In this document: positions 44,530 to 55,170 of the stretch, piece by piece
Layout of the letters: the number at the start of each line of letters is the position of its first letter
How positions within the stretch are numbered: position 1 is the first letter of the stretch
From: Euglena gracilis
Lineage: Eukaryota > Euglenida > Euglenophyceae > Euglenales
Assembly: GCA_039621445.1 (NCBI GenBank)
Contig: CP154956.1
Location: 32,337,437 to 32,401,436, forward strand
Direction: 5' to 3'
DNA: 64,000 nucleotides
Made by a program: the position numbers and the translations under genes
The notes under the pieces: model-generated
Told to the model about the DNA's origin: nothing
What the model saw: only the letters and a program-made list of their open reading frames with translations
The model's database searches: none

Positions 44530-45416
44530 CCAGGCTCATGTAAGGTAATTGCCTTCATGGAGCCTGGACATCCATATACTATACGTATATATACATTGGT
44601 AGCGGAAATCGCTGAACAGCCCTGGGATTGAACCTGGGTCTGTGTTACTCTACGCTCTGGATGGTAGCATCCAAGAGCCCCCCCCCCCGGCCACGAGCCC
44701 CCCTCTGCCAATGGCCATCCGGACGGAAACCGTCTGCAAGAGGTAATCGCCAATAATCTTATTGCGTCGTGAAGGAGCTACTTCTGTGAACACCTTGGCA
44801 GCCGGGAAACCTGGCAAGCCGCTAAGTGACACACAGCACACAGCGCGCACGCCGTAATAATAGGCCAACTTGTCACTTTTCGGCCCTAAGGCCTCTTAAG
44901 GCTGCCAGACAGCAAAAATTCTTTTCTGGCCTAAGCCAGCCCCCCTCTCCTCCCTACTTTCCCCCCACCCCCGCAAAGCTGTCGCCGGCAGTCAGTTTTG
45001 TAAATAGGCTTTTGTTTCCTAGTGCGGATATGACCGCCTAGGATCCCTATCCGGGTATGACCAGGATAGGAGCCTGCCCCCCCCTTCCACACCTCTCCCC
45101 TCGGGTTTTCAGCGAATCGCTTGACCAACCCCGCGTGCCTTTGGCACTCCCAAAGTGGGTGGATGGGACACTTTGTCAGGAAACCTGCCAAGCCCCGTTT
45201 CCCACAGTGGGCTTTTTCACACCCCACCTAAGCCGAAACGGCTAATAGGTAACCGCGAAACGCGGCTAACCTTTTGCGCGTTTTGGGCTTTGGGTGGATG
45301 CCACTGTGCGGAAAGGAGAGACACCGAATGGAGAAGTGAACCCCACCTGGGGTAGCGTCATATATCCTGACTGGACTGGGAAATCCTGGTCCATGAAGGA
45401 AATCGGGCGTAGCCCT
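44530..45416 (+). other. 3' noncoding region of element B
   Basis: About 890 bp between X3 and the PPT. It contains an AT-rich stretch (44574-44597), a C tract, paired short hairpins with AAA loops (45231-45243, 45253-45265) and a repeated GGATATGACC / GGGTATGACC pair near 45025-45060. No coding sequence is evident. The matching region of copy C is 48742-49588. Confidence 0.7.
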
Positions 45417-45425
45417 GGGAAGGGG
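45417..45425 (+). other. Polypurine tract of element B
   Basis: GGGAAGGGG lies one base before the TGTG start of the 3' LTR. Copy C has GGGAGGGAA at the same place (49589-49597). Confidence 0.8.
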
Positions 45426-45426
45426 T

Positions 45427-45854
45427 TGTGTGCCAGGCACGTCCCAGCTCTGTAGGATATCTGCAGAGTGGGTTCTGTGACGGTCACACCACTGTGGAAA
45501 ACCACAGCTGGTAGGATCGTGGCAGACCCTTCTGGGATCTGCCCCTGGACACGTCAGCACTTTTCTCTCCTTCCCCCACAGGTGGTATTCTTCACTGTCA
45601 TTCTTCCAAAGTTTGACCATTGGTTTTGTCAGAGGGGAAAACCCTCGGAACCGTCGAACTTGATCTCAGAAGAAACTTCTGAGTCTTTGCTTTGTGCTTT
45701 GCTTCTTGGGGAATTGGGAAGAAAAGGGGAAAACCACTTTTCGTTACTCCAAAGACTTTTCCCTACCATAAGTGGGCTGCGCACCAAGGCGAAAGCGAAA
45801 GGCTTTTACAGAAAGTCCCAAAAAGGGGAAAAGGGAAAGCTTTGGACGTACACT
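45427..45854 (+). repeat. 3' LTR of element B
   Basis: 428 bp, differing from the 5' LTR at about four substitutions (for example TGTGTG versus TGTGTA at the start). It is followed by GATAC, the right TSD, and by the resumption of copy A/C X1. Confidence 0.93.
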
Positions 45855-45859
45855 GATAC
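45855..45859. repeat. Target-site duplication of element B, right (GATAC)
   Basis: Differs at one base from GATGC at 29725-29729. The sequence continues as in the uninterrupted X1 gene. Confidence 0.6.
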
Positions 45860-48741
45860 ACCTAGGTAGACGCGAGACCCAATGACCCAGCCCGACGCAG
45901 GATGAAACTGGCAGACGTACTGGCAGCAGCCGAGATCAGCCTCCGGGAGCACATCGACACTCGGATCGGGAACGTCCTGTACTATCAGGATTTTGAACCT
46001 TTTTTTGTGCACACGACGTAAGCCAGCCTCATTATGCCCTGCCGTTGCCCGCCTTTCTGGAAAACACAGGCAAATACGGCAGACCACCGGGCGCAATGGG
46101 AATACCTTTGCAGTACCGACGAGGGCGAGCCAGAGCCTTTACCCGGAAGCTGGGTAAGACCGTCATGGCCACCTTCTTCTGTCAGTGAAAGTATAATCTT
46201 TTACCGTCTGTTAGATGCACGGGAGTGCTACAGAAGCGAGAAGCGTTCTGCAGCACAGCTACACACAACCGAATCCCCTCCTGAAGCGGGTGAGGAAGAG
46301 GAGACGGTTCCAATGGCCGAGGATGAATCTAAGCCAGCGGAACCTCCGGCACGGGAAACCTGTACCCCATCTGTCGTGATGCTGGACACTGTGGCGGAAA
46401 CTGGCCAGCACCCAGAATCACCTACAGGTGAAAGGACACGAGTACCAGCTTCACCTACTTCACCGAATACGGCAGGCGTACCGACTCCTCCGCAGGAAAA
46501 CCCGCTAAGAGATACGGTACCCCAAACGCCTAAGGAATTACCCCCCAAGCTCCCTGTTTCCGGGGAAACTCCGCCGACAGAGGAACCGGCGGATGAGCCC
46601 AGTTCGGCTGAAGGGCCGGAGCGGCGGACATCGCTGGGAGGACACGTAGTTGGTGGTTTGCGTTCACTGATAGCAGTTGTCACTCCACGAGGCACAGCGG
46701 CCAGTTCTTCCACAGCTGCGGCAGAAACTGCCCAGCCGGCGGAAGAAGCACCCGAAACTACAGCCATGGTGGAGGATGAACCTCCCCCAACGGCACCGCC
46801 AACGCCGGTGTCGGAAGCGGCACAGACGGAAGGCGAACGGACATCAACGACAGTGGAGACAACCCCAGCTGCGCCAGTACAGGATGAGTCTGTTCCAGCA
46901 CCGGCAACGCCACCTTAGGAAGGAGATGAACCCGCACCTCAGCTCACAAACACAACCACTGCACAGAAGCGTTAAGGCAACACGAACAACGGCACCTGAA
47001 AAAAAGGTTGAGCGGACGTCCATGCCCCCGCCAGAGGCTCAACCAGCAGGAAGCGCGCTGGCCACGCCTGCACGCACACCATCGCTCACGGCTACCCCTG
47101 GGAAACCCGCGGAAGCCGCGAAGGAGCGTTTATGGCGACCTTCAGCTAGGGAAACCCCTGCTGAAGGTCAACGACGCTCGGTATCAGGGAGAAGACACCC
47201 ATCACAGGCGTCACCACGTACCTGGGCGAGCAAGCGCGACGCCGAAAGGCGCCCCTCGGATGCTCCGGAAGCCGGGATCCCGAAGGCTCCGGCCAAATCA
47301 AAGCCAGGCTCCGCACCTTGCAAACCCACACCAAAAGCTGGTGACCAGCCCCCACCGAAAGGCGGTGGTGGTTCTGAAAGCCAGGGTGCTGCATCCCCTT
47401 CTCGGGGAACAACCGCGGGAGAAGGATTCACGCACATCACGTCATGCAGCTATGGGAAAACCTCACAGCCAAAAACTCAGTCAAAGGGGCATTGGAAATA
47501 CCCCGCTTGAACGGCTGAGACATACACGGAAGGCGAAGTTGTTATTGACGGGAAAGTGATCACTCAGGATAATCCTGAGACCCTGACCTGAAAGACAGGT
47601 ACGTGAGGATTGCCCACAAACTGAAGACAAATCAATGTCTCAATCGATGCATTAAGCCACTGATCTGTCAAGGCCGAAAATGTTCCTTCGATCAGAACGT
47701 GACCTGGAAATATTACAACCTCCAGATCGCCACGCGTGTTGGCCCAACACTTCGGCGATGAATTCCTTGTCGACAAAACAGACGACCGTTTTTGGTGGCT
47801 CTGCACTGTGTGCCACAAGACATATAACAGTGCACATGACCTGGATTACTCCTCGTCCAGGTATGCAACCCGGAGGATAGAAAATGGTTCCACAAGGACG
47901 TATACTACTAGCACAACTTCCACTACACACAGAAGGATGGTACGAATGTGCCTTTGCTATGTGTCAATTGCCTTCGGGGAACCTTCTGGCAAACTGTGGA
48001 AGGCGCAGTTCGCACAATCGTGCCAAGCGGCCAGAAGCCATTGGAGGAATACTCCACCTTGCACAAAAAGCAAAGGAAGTTTTCAAGTACTCCAACCTCA
48101 GCTAGACGACTACCGCCACACGGGGATGGCCCATTGGTGGCAGATCGACAGCGGGGCGATACGCCTTGCTGCTGACGAGGAAGGGGTAAGATTACCTTAG
48201 CTCTGGGAGACAGCGGACAAGGAAAAGATACTTTTTCGACTGTTCACGACACATGACCTAAATGATCGCTGGTGCGTGCCACAATGGCAACCTGAATACC
48301 GCTGGTTGACCTGAAAAGACTGGGTCGGGGCCGTATTTCGACCCAATACAACCCGCGCAGAATGTGCGTATCACACGCCCATTGACCTCCACCCGGGGAT
48401 TGCCCCGCAGGTGTCAGCCGACAATACAAGGATGAATTACTTCATCTGGCGGAATTACTTTATCGGCCAGCCACTCTGCCCTGAAAAAACTGGGAGAAGC
48501 TGCAGTGGTTTCTCGCGGAAAGAGTGAGTTTCACCAAGCACACAGTCCCCGACGAATGCGTTCGTGACTGGATTCCACCGGACTTCGAATACGAATCACC
48601 AGAAACCTGGCTCCTGGACAGGCCACCACCACAGCAAATCCAATTGGTCCTGGTGGAAGACCCCCTAAACTCCCGCCATGATTACTGGCGGTTGGAAAGG
48701 ATACAATGCCGAAACGGCATGGCCAGGCCCCCTGCAAAGTA
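45860..48741 (+). pseudogene. X1 end, X2 and X3 of copy A/C
   Basis: Collinear with 41616-44513 of element B. X2 remains open for 295 codons (46034-46918, MPCRCPPFWK onward) but has stops and indels before and after. X3 is broken at several points (for example TAG near 48200) but its end, SRHDYWRLERI, is intact; the stop codon is lost. This is the right half of the copy split by element B, and it gives an independent version of X2 and X3 for comparison. Confidence 0.85.
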
Positions 48742-49588
48742 AGCGCCTTCATTGACCCTGGATACCCGTGGAATCATGCACTGGTAGCGGAAATTGCTTA
48801 ACAACGCTGGGATGAGCCCGTGTCTGTCACACGCACGAGCTCTGGATCCAAGCGTCCATGAGCCCCCACCACACCCCTCCACCACTGGCCGTGTGGGCGG
48901 ACACCGTCTGCAGGAGGTAAGCACCTCTTATCACGTGGTGAATGAACTGCTGCTGTGAACCCCTTCGCAGCTGGGAAACCTGGCAAGCCACTAAGTGACA
49001 CAGCACACAGCGCACACGCCGTAATACCGGGCCAACTTGTCACTTTTCTGCCCTAAGGCCCCTTAAAGCTGCCAGACAGCGAAAATTCTTTTTTTGGCCC
49101 AAGCCAGCACCCCATCTCGTTCCTACTTTCCCCGCACCCCCGCAAAGCCGTCGCCCTCAGTTTTGCAAGTAGGCTTTTGTGTCCTAGTGCGGATATGACT
49201 GCCTAGGAGACCTATCCGGGTATGACCAGGATAGGAGCCTGCCCCCCCCCTTCCGCATCTCTCCCTTCGGGTTTTCAGCGAGTACGCTTGACCAACCCCG
49301 CGTGCCTTTGGCACTCCCAGAGTGGGTGGATGGGACGCTTTGATTAGAAACCTGCCAGCCACGTTACCCACAGTGGGCTTGTTCACACCCCACCTAAGCC
49401 GAAATGGCTAATAGGCGACGAAAAGCGGCCAACCTTTTGCGCGTTTTTTTTTGGCTTTGGGTGGATGCCACTGTGCGGAAGGGCGAGACACCGAATGGTG
49501 TAGTGAACCCCGCCGGGACAACGGCAGATATCCTGACTGGACCTGGGAATCCTTGGTCCATGATGGAAACCGGGCGTGGGAATGCCCT
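48742..49588 (+). other. 3' noncoding region of copy A/C
   Basis: Collinear with the 3' noncoding region of element B, with the same GGATATGACC / GGGTATGACC pair near 49190-49230. No coding sequence seen. Confidence 0.7.
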
Positions 49589-49597
49589 GGGAGGGAA

Positions 49598-50020
49598 TGT
49601 GTACCAGGCACGTCACAGCTCTGTAGGATATCTGCAGAGTGGGTTCAGTGACGATCGCACCACTGTGGATACCACAGCTAGCACGATCGTGGCAGATCCT
49701 ACTGCGATCTGCCCCTGGACACGTTAGCACTTTTCTATCCTTCCCCCACAGGTGGTATTCCTTTGTTTCACTGTCTGCAAGTTTCAAGTTTAGATTCGTC
49801 AGAGGGCTAAACCATCAGAACAGTTGAACTTGGCTTCGGAGGACATATCTGAAGCCTCTGCATTTTGCTTTGCCCCTTGGGGAATTGGCAAGAAAATGGG
49901 ACGTTTTTGTACTCCAAAGAAGTTTCGCAACCATAAGTAGGTTGCGCACGACGGCTAAATCGAAAGGCGTTTTCGGAATACTCCAAAAAGGGGGGAAAGG
50001 GAAAGCTTTGCACGAACACT
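49598..50020 (+). repeat. 3' LTR of copy A/C
   Basis: Starts TGTGTACCAGG and ends GAACACT. It is 423 bp, clearly more diverged from the element B LTRs than those are from each other. It is preceded by a purine tract. The element ends here and DIRS-like sequence follows. Confidence 0.88.
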
Positions 50021-51420
50021 CCATGTCCCCCATGTCTGTGCGTGATTTTTTTTAAGCCAAAAACCCCACCCAGGGACGGCCATGGACTGTGGACCACGGC
50101 AAGAAATAACGGACGGAGGAAGGAACCCCCGTCACAACGCTGGGCGAAATACCAGGGCATTGGGGCACAAACAAAGCAAGGTGGGACAGAAGAAACCCAG
50201 AAGATGTCAAAGACTTTTTGGAAGATGGATTCAATGATCAAACCCATTCTACCAGAAGTTGGGCCCAGTCCCCCACAATGGACAACAGTTGAGGCCCCAA
50301 GGTGGTTGTCCACCAAAGTCCCCTGCACTTCAAAGCCCCATTACAGGGAGATGGAATGTGGGACAAGGGGGGCAGCATCGACCGGGCCTTGGAAGCGTGT
50401 TCAACAAGCACATGCGCCCTGGAAGGAGGCACAAAGGTCTGCTTGAAACCCATAAAATGTCTCCCATCACAAACCCCCCGAGGGGGAAAGGGGGCACAGA
50501 GGCACCCCAATTCTTCCAGTGCAGCTGGAGACCCAGATCAAATCAAGCCAAAGGCAAAGAGAATCCAGGCCATCGCAGCCAAGGCCATTACGGCAAACAA
50601 TTTTAAGCCCAATGGAAGCATAACTTCACAGGCCCTGGTGGCCAGAAGCTGACCAGCTGCAGCCTAATGAGGCATTACTACATGGCCCAGACCCAGGAAG
50701 ATCCCCCAAAGGGACACAAAGCGGCCCTTTAATTGGACAAGGGGGACAAAGTATCCACAGTGGACCTTGTGGAGGAGTACATGGGACCCACAGTGGCCCC
50801 GCTGTCAAATCTTTTTGTTTGCCCATGGCAGTGGAAGATCAACCCAAAGGGGGACACAGAAAGCCCCCCCTATGGTATGTCTACGAATAACAAGACCGGA
50901 GTGGATGACCAGAAAAAGTGTGAGAGGTGCATGTACACCCCCCCTGCAAATGTTCGACAACCTCCTGTAGACCCAGTAGTTGCCATAAGCAAACCACCCA
51001 TCAGCAGGTAACATCGTTCATCCCAAAATGTCCATGGGATGGAAATGACCATCAACCCAGCCCACAACCCCACAAAAACACGTGCTGTGAGGAATAACTT
51101 CGGCAGAGGAAAAGTGGGGAAACACCCCCCTGCAGCAGAGACTTCAAAGGAGCGTAAAATGTTGGAAGAAAAATGCCCCCCCCCCCCAAGCCACCTGCCA
51201 ACTAATCAAAGATGGCATCCAACCGCCCTGGGACAAGAAACCAAAATTGTCCACCCACCCAAAATTCAGGGCAAACCTAAAACTGACCCAAGCAGAAAAA
51301 ATACTATTGGTTTACGAAAAATTTGGCTCATGGGTTCAGGATACAGGAATCCAACATCTAATTCCCTGGTTTCTAATATCAAAACCAGGGGAGGGGAGAC
51401 AAAGTAGACGTTCATAAGGG
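50021..51420 (+). other. Region upstream of DIRS-like RT, no recognised domain
   Basis: A/C/G-rich sequence with short open frames and many Lys, Gln and Pro codons. It may be the end of gag or the spacer before RT. No motif allows a firm call. Confidence 0.4.
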
Positions 51421-52620
51421 ACTGCAGGACTTAAACCAGCAGTTCCAAGTAAAACTTTTCAAGTTGGATCACATCCAGCACATCATTCCAATTCTGGAAA
51501 AAGGCCAGTGGGCAGACAAAATAGACCTGAAGGATGGCTACTTTCACATACCAGTGAACCAGGCCCTAAGGACAGTTTTGAGGCATCAGGTAGGGGGCAA
51601 ACTTGGGAGTTCCAAGCAGGCTGCGTTCGCCTGAACATAATGCCCCAAACTTTCGTGGGGTCATGAAAACTTTCGAAAAGTTGTGGAAAAAGGGGCATCC
51701 AGGTATTTATTTACCTGGACGATTTTGGTGGTGGCCCCTACCAAAAACACCTCTGCAAAATCACCTGAACACAGTGGTCATGGATTTTTTAAAATAAGCG
51801 TTCAAAATAAAAATTTACAATCAAATTGTAAACCACCTGGGGTTTCAACTAAAATTCTCAGAAGGAAGGTTACAAGTACCCCCCCCCCAAAGTCAGGACC
51901 ATCAAAATGGAACTGGGCAAATTTGTAAAAAAGACTTCATGTCAAACAGGCAGCTGGCTTCCATTTTCGGACAAATCAGGTCCAACCTAATGGCCCTGCC
52001 CTTACTCAGGGGTTTTACGGGTGCCCTAAACAATTTTCTGGCAAAAGAGTCAACCGCCAACTGGTATTCCAAACATCACATTGTAGCTGAAATAAAAACC
52101 CAAATAAAGAAAATAAGAACTCTACTTGACACATGGGAAGGAAGACCCTTTCCCCAAAATGCCACCAGGGAGTTGCACTCAGACAGCACCACCCACACCT
52201 GGGGGGGATTATACATCCATACAGGAAACATCGTGCAGGTATTTTGGAGGGGAAAGTCAACATCAGGTAATTTATTATTCCCTAACACAGGGGGGAGACA
52301 AGAAAAAAACCCTTTAAACGCAACGATCAGACCATTTTTCAGATGGTGAACGGAGCACACAATATACCTGCAAGTAAGTCGGTGCCTTCAAAAGAATGTC
52401 TTGCAGACCTCATAAGCAGATGGGAAATGGACAAAGGGGATTACTCCCTGGACCCCCTCCCCTGGACAATTTGTGGGACCTTTATGGAACCCACCCTTGG
52501 TCCAAAATTCAGAAATTTCTCCCCAGATTGAAAACGTTTCCACAGACAAAAGTTTTGATGGTAACCCGCCACTTGGCTTCAGCCACCTGGTGGCCTCAAG
52601 TAATAAAATGAAAGAACCAG
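51421..52620 (+). pseudogene. DIRS-like reverse transcriptase and RNase H
   Basis: RT motif A reads ADKIDLKDGYFHIPV (about 51512-51556) after KLDHIQHIIPILEKGQW, a pattern typical of DIRS and not of Ty3 elements. The catalytic box FIYLDDF is near 51700-51720 in a shifted frame. A helical ELASLLG-like block (NRQLASIFGQIRSNLMALP) follows near 51945-52000. RNase H is marked by LHSDSTTHTWGGLYIHTGN (about 52173-52230). A SRWEMDKGDYSLDP segment near 52410-52460 fits the region that follows RNase H in DIRS elements. Multiple stops and frame changes. Confidence 0.78.
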
Positions 52621-52869
52621 ACACCCCCTGCCTGAAAGTAACCCCCTACAAGGGTATCTTCACCAATTGCACAGGAGAAAAAAATTCCACCCCCCAGGTG
52701 GCCCCTTCTTTGCATGATCTGCTCAGGCAATTTCTGGAATGGAAACAAATACAAAATCAGACCATTGACGATCTCCTGGGAAGAAACCCCAGCATAAAGT
52801 GTTATATGGGTGATTCTGGATAACACTGGGGTGCCCCTCCTCTAAAGCTACCACTAACCAAGTGATTGA

Positions 52870-53575
52870 CGCTTTAGTACAACTTTTTCATTTTTCAAGG
52901 GGACAGGCTCGTAATGCATACAGTGCTATGCTTTAAATACCTGGCTTTGGCCTGGAGTTACATGGATTTTAGCCCCTTATAAAAGGCTCTGGAACCAAAA
53001 ACTGGAGAGGTATGGTTTTTTTTGGGATTCCCTCCCAATCCTGCTGGGGCTGGCACATTCCCCCCTGCCCACTGATATTTGTCCATTACGTACAACTCAT
53101 TTTTTTGCTGTAGAACCGTCTGCCTATACAGAAGTTCTGATTTGGCACAGGTCCAAACAACCACCAGTGTGTTGGGTGGGGCTCCCTACGTCAAAATCAA
53201 ACGTAAAGGTCAAATAATTCATAAATGGAAGAGCTTTGTGTCCATTCCTCAATGTCCCCAAACCAGTCCCTTTCTTTTAATGATGTCATGTGGCAGCAAC
53301 GGGTTTCATTGTGAAACCCGGGGACCCCCTTCTATTTTGGTTAAACACCCCCTATAAAGCCACCAGTTGCTTCCATTACAAAACATTTTTAGCCCAGTAT
53401 GGCCTCACCCCCCAGGTGTGGGGACCCCAGTGCACCGCACCGGATGGGCAGGAGTTTGTTTGCTCTAAAAATTAGGTCTTTCTGCCCAAGAAGTGTGTGA
53501 AAGCGGTCAGTGGAAGGGGGTGGAAGCTTTTACAGCCCATTATCAACGACTTGGGGCCCAAGGAGTTTAGAGAAT
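52870..53575 (+). pseudogene. Tyrosine recombinase of DIRS-like element
   Basis: Homologous to the minus-strand copy at 58237-58882. The first catalytic Arg is in LYRSSDLAQV (about 53119-53148). The HxxR box is degenerate (VHRTG, near 53430) and is followed by KLGLSAQEVCES and WKGVEAFTAHYQ, whose Tyr would be the nucleophile (about 53535). The recombinase would join circular cDNA to the genome without a TSD. A TAA inside the box region and upstream stops make it inactive. Confidence 0.75.
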
Positions 53576-53643
53576 GCCCTGGGCCCCATAATTTCAGTAA
53601 ACAATCTGGCCTCACAATGACAAAGTGTGGAGCCCGAGATGTC

Positions 53644-54014
53644 TCGTACTCCCTCGAGGCAAGCCGACCAGGGAAGAAGGGACACCGAGGGCGAAGCACA
53701 AAGACATTGGGAGCCTGAGATGCCCCCACCCATGTCAGGAAATTTGTGATCAAACGTCCTCGGTAAGAAGATGGGGGGCCAGGGAGGGGGAGATGGGGGC
53801 TGGGGGACCCACCCAGGTGACAGAAGCCACGTCGTCACGTCGGAAAAGCATCAGCAGCCAACTCCGTCGAGGCGGCACTAAGCGCAAACTCCTACCTCAG
53901 CGCGCCAAAACAATCACAACAAACCGCCGGCGAGCAAGGCATAGCCTCACACTGTCTTTGTGCTTCGCCCTCGGTGTCCCTTCCTACCTGGTCAGCTTGC
54001 CTCGAGGGAGTACG
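53644..54014 (+). repeat. 3' terminal complementary repeats of plus-strand DIRS-like element
   Basis: Arms 53644-53706 and 53952-54014 are inverted copies of 63 bp with three or four mismatches, flanking a 245-bp segment. The whole block is repeated in reverse at 57804-58161. In DIRS elements an internal complementary region matches the outer ends of the terminal repeats; the inner arm could be that region. Confidence 0.8.
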
Positions 54015-54450
54015 ATTTGGGCTGCTGGCTGGAGTTGAGCTGCTGGCTGGCTGGACCCCCGTGTGGATGGGGTACCATCCGGTGTAAGAAAACTTCTGTC
54101 CGTGTGATTTAGTGTTCCTAAAGAAATGTAAATTTTCTGCCACAAAGGTTGGTGCCGAGAAGCCACAGCGGGCTCGCACTCCCTTGAGGAAAAACCGGGG
54201 AGTACCGGACAGGGCCAAGCAACCCCTTTGCCAAATATTCTTTTGGTCGGCTCCGAAAGTTGTTCATTCAGCTGTGAAAGTGCTGAAACCGCGCGACCCG
54301 CCGCTTGGCTTGCTGATGCCGATTCTGGGGTGATGTGTCCCCATAAAATGCATCTTTTTGAAATTGGGCAGGGGTTTTTTGTTTTCAAGTCATGGACCCC
54401 CGGGGGGGGAAGGGTGGTAGGGAGCAGGGGGCAGGGAGGACCCACCCACA
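54015..54450. other. Flank of DIRS-like element, nothing recognised
   Basis: Mixed-composition sequence without a domain. It contains short GCTGGCTGGA repeats at 54023-54052. Confidence 0.4.
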
Positions 54451-54639
54451 GGGGTGAGTGGGTTATACTCATCTAAATTTTTAGAAAGGGTGCTTTTCTT
54501 AGTATTTGTCGCGATTTTTTGCCATTTTGGGGAAGGGAAAGTGGGTCCACCGGGGGACCCACTTTTCTTCCCTGGGGACCCTCCTCCCCCCCGGTCTTTT
54601 AAAAAATCCCCAGCCCTTGGGGGGAGGGAGGGTTGGTTC

Positions 54640-54960
54640 ACACGAATGTCAAGCTTGCACACCTTTTGCAAAAGCGAAATGCCACTGAGAAATACCCTGC
54701 GTGGAGAGTGGCCCTTCATATACCTGGACGACATATTACTGGTGCCCTTCAACATAAGCACTTTGCAAACTGATCTAATGATAACGACAAAGGATGTACT
54801 ACAATGAGGGTTCACAATTAATGTAGAAAAGAAAACACTGCAACCCCAGTCCTCTTGGCATTCAAGAAGTTTCAAGACGATAAATTGAGGTACTCCCCAG
54901 AAAGTCAAGAGAATAAAAGAGTGTACGGGGTTTGTCAGGGAACACTTGGATGCCCCTTTT
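54640..54960 (+). pseudogene. Second RT fragment with YLDD box
   Basis: WPFIYLDDILLVPFN (catalytic box 54715-54732) is followed by LQTDLMITTKDVLQ, a stop, and GFTINVEKKTLQPQSSW. This is the spacing of motif C and the next helix in DIRS-type RT. It differs from the RT at 51700, so it is a fragment of another copy. RNase H and other domains are absent. Confidence 0.6.
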
Positions 54961-55170
54961 TCTCCAAAGCTTTTTGAATGTTTTCAAAACACTCATGAAA
55001 TTCAGGGGCATCAGGCTCAGTGAAACGTTTGCCGGGGGAGGGGAAGGGGCAGTAAGAAGCTTCCCACGGCTTGTCCGGAACTCCAGGTGCGCCAGGTGCT
55101 GGAGCTACCGCTTCTTCTCTTCGAAAGGCTAATTTATTCTTCAATTCATCTTTCATTGAAGTCGGGTGGT

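Larger units (their letters stand above)
29730..45854 (+). mobile_element. Element B: full-length 16.1-kb chromovirus
   Basis: The element is bounded by 428-bp LTRs (29730-30157 and 45427-45854) that differ at about four positions, so insertion was recent. It has a PBS, a PPT and a probable 5-bp TSD inside X1 of copy A/C. Gene order is gag, protease, linker, RT, RNase H, integrase, chromodomain, X1, X2, X3. At 16 kb it is much longer than usual Ty3/gypsy elements (5-8 kb); the extra length lies in a long gag and in about 5.4 kb of coding sequence after pol. Gag and protease share one frame and comparison with copy A/C suggests one ancestral gag-pro-pol frame. Stops at 30836, 31337, 33821 and 35772 and a 1-nt insertion near 35105 mean it is probably not autonomous now. 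Confidence 0.93.
1..50020 (+). mobile_element. Ty3/gypsy chromovirus copy A/C, partial, split by two insertions
   Basis: Three blocks (1-247, 21798-29729, 45855-50020) match consecutive parts of the complete sibling element B (29730-45854). Removing the two insertions rejoins the blocks in order: gag RS tail, protease, pol with chromodomain, X1, X2, X3, 3' LTR. The 5' LTR and most of gag lie outside the window. The first gap holds a minus-strand chromovirus (248-21797) flanked by GGTG; the second holds element B, flanked by GATGC/GATAC. Coding parts carry many stops and frameshifts, so this copy is dead and is the oldest of the LTR elements here. That 45855-50020 belongs to the same copy as 21798-29729 is inferred from the exact meeting point of the homology within X1. 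Confidence 0.85.
50021..54014 (+). mobile_element. Decayed DIRS-like element, plus strand, 5' end missing
   Basis: In order it holds a DIRS-type RT with RNase H, a tyrosine recombinase and a 3' terminal region with complementary repeats, with no integrase or protease. That combination is characteristic of DIRS-type retroelements. The left side was cut by insertion of the chromovirus or lies in it. All coding parts contain stops and frameshifts. Confidence 0.75.

Noticed and set aside
44600-44690. A tRNA-like B box (GGTTCAATCCC on the minus strand)
   Set aside because: The bases that should form the T stem are not complementary, no acceptor stem or A box is found, and copy C does not keep the motif.
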